Shown: piece after piece, positions 62,101-64,000 of the stretch
How the letters are laid out: the number at the start of each line of letters is the position of its first letter
How positions within the stretch are numbered: position 1 is the first letter of the stretch
NCBI GenBank assembly: GCA_958352845.1
Contig: CATWQC010000006.1
Coordinates: 1-64,000, forward strand
DNA: 64,000 nt
Source of the DNA: an uncultured Collinsella sp.
GTDB lineage: Bacteria > Actinomycetota > Coriobacteriia > Coriobacteriales > Coriobacteriaceae
Direction: 5' to 3'
Notes under the pieces: model-generated
What the model saw: the letters and a program-made list of their open reading frames with translations, nothing else
What the model was told of the DNA's origin: nothing
The model's database searches: none
Position numbers and translations under genes: made by a program

Positions 62101-62590
62101 GCACGGCGCACTCGACGCCGGGCATCGCATCCTGTTGTTCAGCCAGTTTACAGGTATGCTCGATATCATCGGCAAGCGCCTGGCCAAGGAGGACATCGCC
62201 TTCCTTAAGCTCACGGGCGCTTCGTCTAAGGAGAGCCGCGCCAAGATGGTCGCGCAGTTCCAAGCGGGCGAGGTTCCGGTCTTTTTGATTTCGCTCAAGG
62301 CGGGCGGCGTGGGCCTTAACCTGACGGCTGCCGACGTGGTCATCCACTACGACCCGTGGTGGAACGTGGCGGCGCAGGACCAAGCAACTGATCGTGCGCA
62401 CCGTATTGGTCAGCAACATACCGTGACCGTGTACAAGCTCATCGCCAAGGACACGATCGAGGAACGCATTATGCAGATGCAGGAGTCCAAACGCGACCTG
62501 GTCAACAGCGTGCTCGGCGGCGACGGCATCTCGTCGGCGCTGTTTACCCGCGAGGATGTTCTGGCGCTGCTCGGCGGCGACGGGCGTTAA
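59126..62590 (+). CDS. SNF2-family ATPase with SWIM zinc finger
   Basis: The 1154-residue protein has an N-terminal SWIM zinc finger (CDCPAAYRYPGMCKHA), a long middle region, and then a SNF2 motor: DDMGLGKT, DEAQYIKN, TGTPIENR, and RAHRIGQ. It belongs to the bacterial SWIM-SNF2 group and likely remodels protein-DNA or RNA polymerase complexes. The ATG at 59126 has GGAGGAAG before it and is preferred to a GTG 18 bp upstream. It is probably co-transcribed with dnaE. Confidence 0.92.
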   Translation: MAQGTFVQALRKEAALSGTFMKGRSLMLNGAVLSIEDSGSRFSKNVTVEGSVRGSRGDLYKTHVALDMDEHEVIDYDCDCPAAYRYPGMCKHAIATALAYLDTSGIEPVEGLRTPVRTFTAQPKQPARTAPKAPAVNPNFPFLAPVPTSPSLMAALSDLSDARMDELASMRRKLAGSVDPDAPKAVLEPSLVPYYNPLFADRFSWALELRIRCGSVSYVVKDIDGMADAYVRGGTFSYGKKLTFVHTPEAFEDVSTKLLNLVVTTVAYLDDITSSRSASYDFARSGFVAERQLPLSEHSIVYVLDLLRGQTISFEPAWSRGTTTHRTYDVAVEMPPEGEDEALSKRPPLLAAKIAPAAGGSYDLRLPADTYCFASGDVAYLVDTRRARRADVAFAQHAAPFLSCLLPCRTPIHIAVDQVGEFCRMALPILRDYTDLTAPAALDTVAPEPSFAMAIGVDDGLVTCKITVAYGDWSADLFSLGAPGSPFEEQRPGVPPRDEVAEFRVMDTAALYFDFYEGGLAFEERDDESLFCLLTEGLSALSELGEVMLSDRLRQISVRPAPKLSVRATVKSNLLDVELGASGLSAADLAVYLDSYKRHQTFARLTSGDIIRLDEGARAAFGLAEDLGVDAVDLLDGVSLPASSTLFVDSMLARTPALEADRDAAFRRTVERLDTLGKMDFTVPASLKATLRGYQVDGYQWLGSLEHLGLGGILADDMGLGKTLQMIAHILARVEAGDTKPTLVVCPASLVYNWTAELERFAPSLDVCAIVGAKAQRRVQIAGADEHNVVVTSYDLMRRDIDEYVEQDFARVVLDEAQYIKNPLTQVARAAKRLPAGVRFALTGTPIENRLSELWSIFDFLMPGLLGTRESFAKRFESPVEHAEGDSAARLQALVSPFVLRRVKEDVVADLPEKIEDTVIAQLTGEQRKLYLANQDRIAQQVQHREASEFKKDKLKVLAELTKLRQICCDPRLHYEDYKAGSAKLDTCMELVHGALDAGHRILLFSQFTGMLDIIGKRLAKEDIAFLKLTGASSKESRAKMVAQFQAGEVPVFLISLKAGGVGLNLTAADVVIHYDPWWNVAAQDQATDRAHRIGQQHTVTVYKLIAKDTIEERIMQMQESKRDLVNSVLGGDGISSALFTREDVLALLGGDGR

Positions 62591-62740
62591 CCCGCTCGGG
62601 TGAGGCCGCCAGGGCGGATAGCCCGCGCTGTCCCATCGTCCCCGCTCGTTATGTGTTCATTTGCAATGCCGTGGATGGTTTGTCTGCCTTTGGGCATAAG
62701 AACCATCAAGAACATTGGCACATCAGCAAAGGAGAACATC

Positions 62741-63103
62741 ATGGCGAAATTCTTTAAGAACCCCGACGGCAAGCTCATCGCTGCCCTTGGCGACGACGTT
62801 GCGACCCCTGCCGGTTGCACGGAACTGACTGCAAACACTGAGGACGCGGCGCACGAGAAGCACGTGCCTGTTGTCGAGACCGAGCGTGACGGTCACGTGA
62901 TTCGCGCACGCGTTGGCTCGGTCGAGCACCCCAGCCTGCCCGAGCACTACATTGAGTGGATCGCCCTTGAGGCCGAGGGCCGCTTAGAGGTCCATTACCT
63001 TGAGCCCGGCATGAAACCCGCGACGTTTTTCGCGGGCGGCTCCAAGACCGGTACCGTCTATGCCTACTGCAACCTGCACGGGCTGTGGTCCGCGACATTC
63101 TAG
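62741..63103 (+). CDS. Superoxide reductase lacking the desulforedoxin Fe site
   Basis: The 120-residue protein keeps all ligands of the catalytic iron of superoxide reductase: H41 with K40, H63, H69, C110 and H113 (CNLHGLW). The N-terminal 35 residues align in position with the desulforedoxin domain of desulfoferrodoxins (MAKFF, LTANTEDAAHEKHVPV). The four Cys ligands of that domain are gone and only C26 remains. It reduces superoxide to peroxide, as expected of an anaerobe's defence. AAAGGAG precedes the ATG. Confidence 0.9.
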   Translation: MAKFFKNPDGKLIAALGDDVATPAGCTELTANTEDAAHEKHVPVVETERDGHVIRARVGSVEHPSLPEHYIEWIALEAEGRLEVHYLEPGMKPATFFAGGSKTGTVYAYCNLHGLWSATF

Positions 63104-63148
63104 GAACGCGCCCCCGCTCGGGGTATCATAGCTAGCATATGCACATGC

Positions 63149-63181
63149 AAGCGCCGACTGCATTATGCGGCCGGCGCTTTT
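63149..63181 (+). terminator. Intrinsic terminator
   Basis: AAGCGCCG (63149-63156) pairs with CGGCGCTT (63172-63179), with further pairing inside (GCA/TGC), and is followed by TTTTA. It ends the superoxide reductase transcript. Confidence 0.75.
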
Positions 63182-63220
63182 ACTACGATTTCGATGGTTT
63201 ACGACGGAAAGGGCTGGGCC

Positions 63221-64000
63221 ATGAAGCTCGCGCTTGCACAGATCGATATGCGCCTGGGTGATATTGAGGGCATTTGCGGCCGCATCGAGGACCAGGCTCG
63301 TCTGGCCCACGAGCGCGGGGCGCGCGTGCTGTGCGTTCCGGCTCCGCTCTTTATGGGCGCCATGCCCGGTGGCCTGGTGGGCGCTGCCGACTTTGAGCAC
63401 GACATGCTTGCCGGCTTGACCGGTGTCGCCGAGCGTATCCAAGAGCTTGACATGATCTGCATCGTGCCCGCGGCGGTTTCGTTTGAGGGCCAGCCGCTGC
63501 TCGACTACATGATGCTCAAGGACGGTCATGTGGTGCCGGCGCGTTCGAGCATTGCCCTGCAGCGTGGCGAGAACAACGACACGCGTTGGGCGCCGCCGGT
63601 GTTCGACGTGGACGGCGTGCGCATCGCCGTGATTTTTGACTTGGACCGCGAACTCGAGATGTTGCCGACCGGTGTTGACCTCATTGCGTATTTCCAATTC
63701 AACGCGTTTGACATGACCGACCGTGAGACTGCCGCCATTGCCGCCGTTCGCAGCGGCGCCTACCGCAAGATCGCATCCAAGCGCAGCGTGTGGTTTGCCT
63801 GCATGGCGCCGGTCGGTGCCTTTGACGAGTCGGTGTATACCGGCGGTTCGTTTGTGCTCGACGACTGCGGTCGCGTGGTGGCCCAGGCGCCGTGTTTTGA
63901 GGAGAGTCTGCTGGTTCAGGAGATTCAGCGCGGCGTGATGCTCGATGCCCTGGAAGATCACGAACTGCCCGAGTTCCGTTCCGAAGAGTGGCTGTGGCAG
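63221..64000 (+). CDS. NAD synthetase, N-terminal nitrilase-like part (runs off the window)
   Basis: The 260 visible codons read as the nitrilase-like amidase domain of glutamine-dependent NAD synthetase: MKLALAQIDMRLGDIEG, YTGGSFVLDDCGRVVAQAP and FEESLLV. The catalytic triad is lost. The Glu of the usual PEL is A41 (VPAPLF), the Lys of YRKxHLPN is replaced near S110, and the Cys of ICED is F139. The domain therefore cannot release ammonia from glutamine, and the enzyme would depend on free ammonia. The synthetase half lies beyond the window, so a stand-alone nitrilase homolog is not excluded. GGAAAGGG precedes the ATG at 63221. Confidence 0.75.
   Translation, partial: MKLALAQIDMRLGDIEGICGRIEDQARLAHERGARVLCVPAPLFMGAMPGGLVGAADFEHDMLAGLTGVAERIQELDMICIVPAAVSFEGQPLLDYMMLKDGHVVPARSSIALQRGENNDTRWAPPVFDVDGVRIAVIFDLDRELEMLPTGVDLIAYFQFNAFDMTDRETAAIAAVRSGAYRKIASKRSVWFACMAPVGAFDESVYTGGSFVLDDCGRVVAQAPCFEESLLVQEIQRGVMLDALEDHELPEFRSEEWLWQ

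Overview
This window is chromosomal DNA of a high-GC Gram-positive bacterium, most likely a coriobacterium of the Collinsella type. The signs are GC-rich housekeeping genes with strong Shine-Dalgarno sites, a FucO-type lactaldehyde reductase, a PTS and GH4 sugar operon, an EFR1-type ferredoxin, an AddAB-like pair, and many short palindromic elements between genes. The genus is an inference from gene content; nothing here proves it. I found no rRNA, tRNA, CRISPR array or transposase.

Positions 26-27703 form an accessory locus of about 20 genes that read as one signalling and chaperone machine. It holds two Ser/Thr kinase plus FHA pairs (789-3896 and 21215-24054), two membrane- or zinc-ribbon-linked GTPases of the DO-GTPase type (5466 and 14880), a GTPase-associated protein of the GAP1 type (16179), a GrpE-like protein, an Hsp70, an Hsp70 fused to a von Willebrand A domain, a large zinc-ribbon/fibronectin-III protein, and several small zinc-ribbon or membrane proteins. 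The main rightward operon runs from 4176 to 20457. The transcription units share one 12-bp palindrome, TGTTGCGCAAC(A/G), placed in most cases 19 bp upstream of a -10-like hexamer. Seven sites were found, including one inside the GAP1 gene and two between divergent genes, so the locus looks like one dedicated regulon. Its flanks carry two copies of a 220-bp element (529-748 and 27824-28043) built from six 17-bp inverted arms with identical spacing.

From 28044 to 48208 the genes are ordinary. They are a DEAD-box RNA helicase with an RGG-rich tail and a long leader, an EFR1 ferredoxin, an alpha-glucoside PTS operon (EIIA, BglG-type antiterminator, EIICB, GH4 phospho-glucosidase) with a probable RAT/terminator switch, a CPBP protease, a YgiQ-type radical SAM protein, a DUF1275 protein, FucO, an M42 peptidase, MnmA, CysK with a divergent IscR/CymR-like Rrf2 regulator, a small membrane protein and a YerC-like TrpR-family protein. 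Two copies of an element with 25-bp terminal inverted repeats (30736-30970, 42496-42732) and two 63-bp palindromes (44044-44106, 55089-55151) lie between them.

From 48342 to the end lie DNA-metabolism genes: an AddB-like nuclease, AddA helicase-nuclease, DnaE, and a SWIM-SNF2 ATPase. A superoxide reductase without the desulforedoxin cysteines follows, and then a truncated-by-window NAD synthetase whose nitrilase-like domain has lost its catalytic triad.
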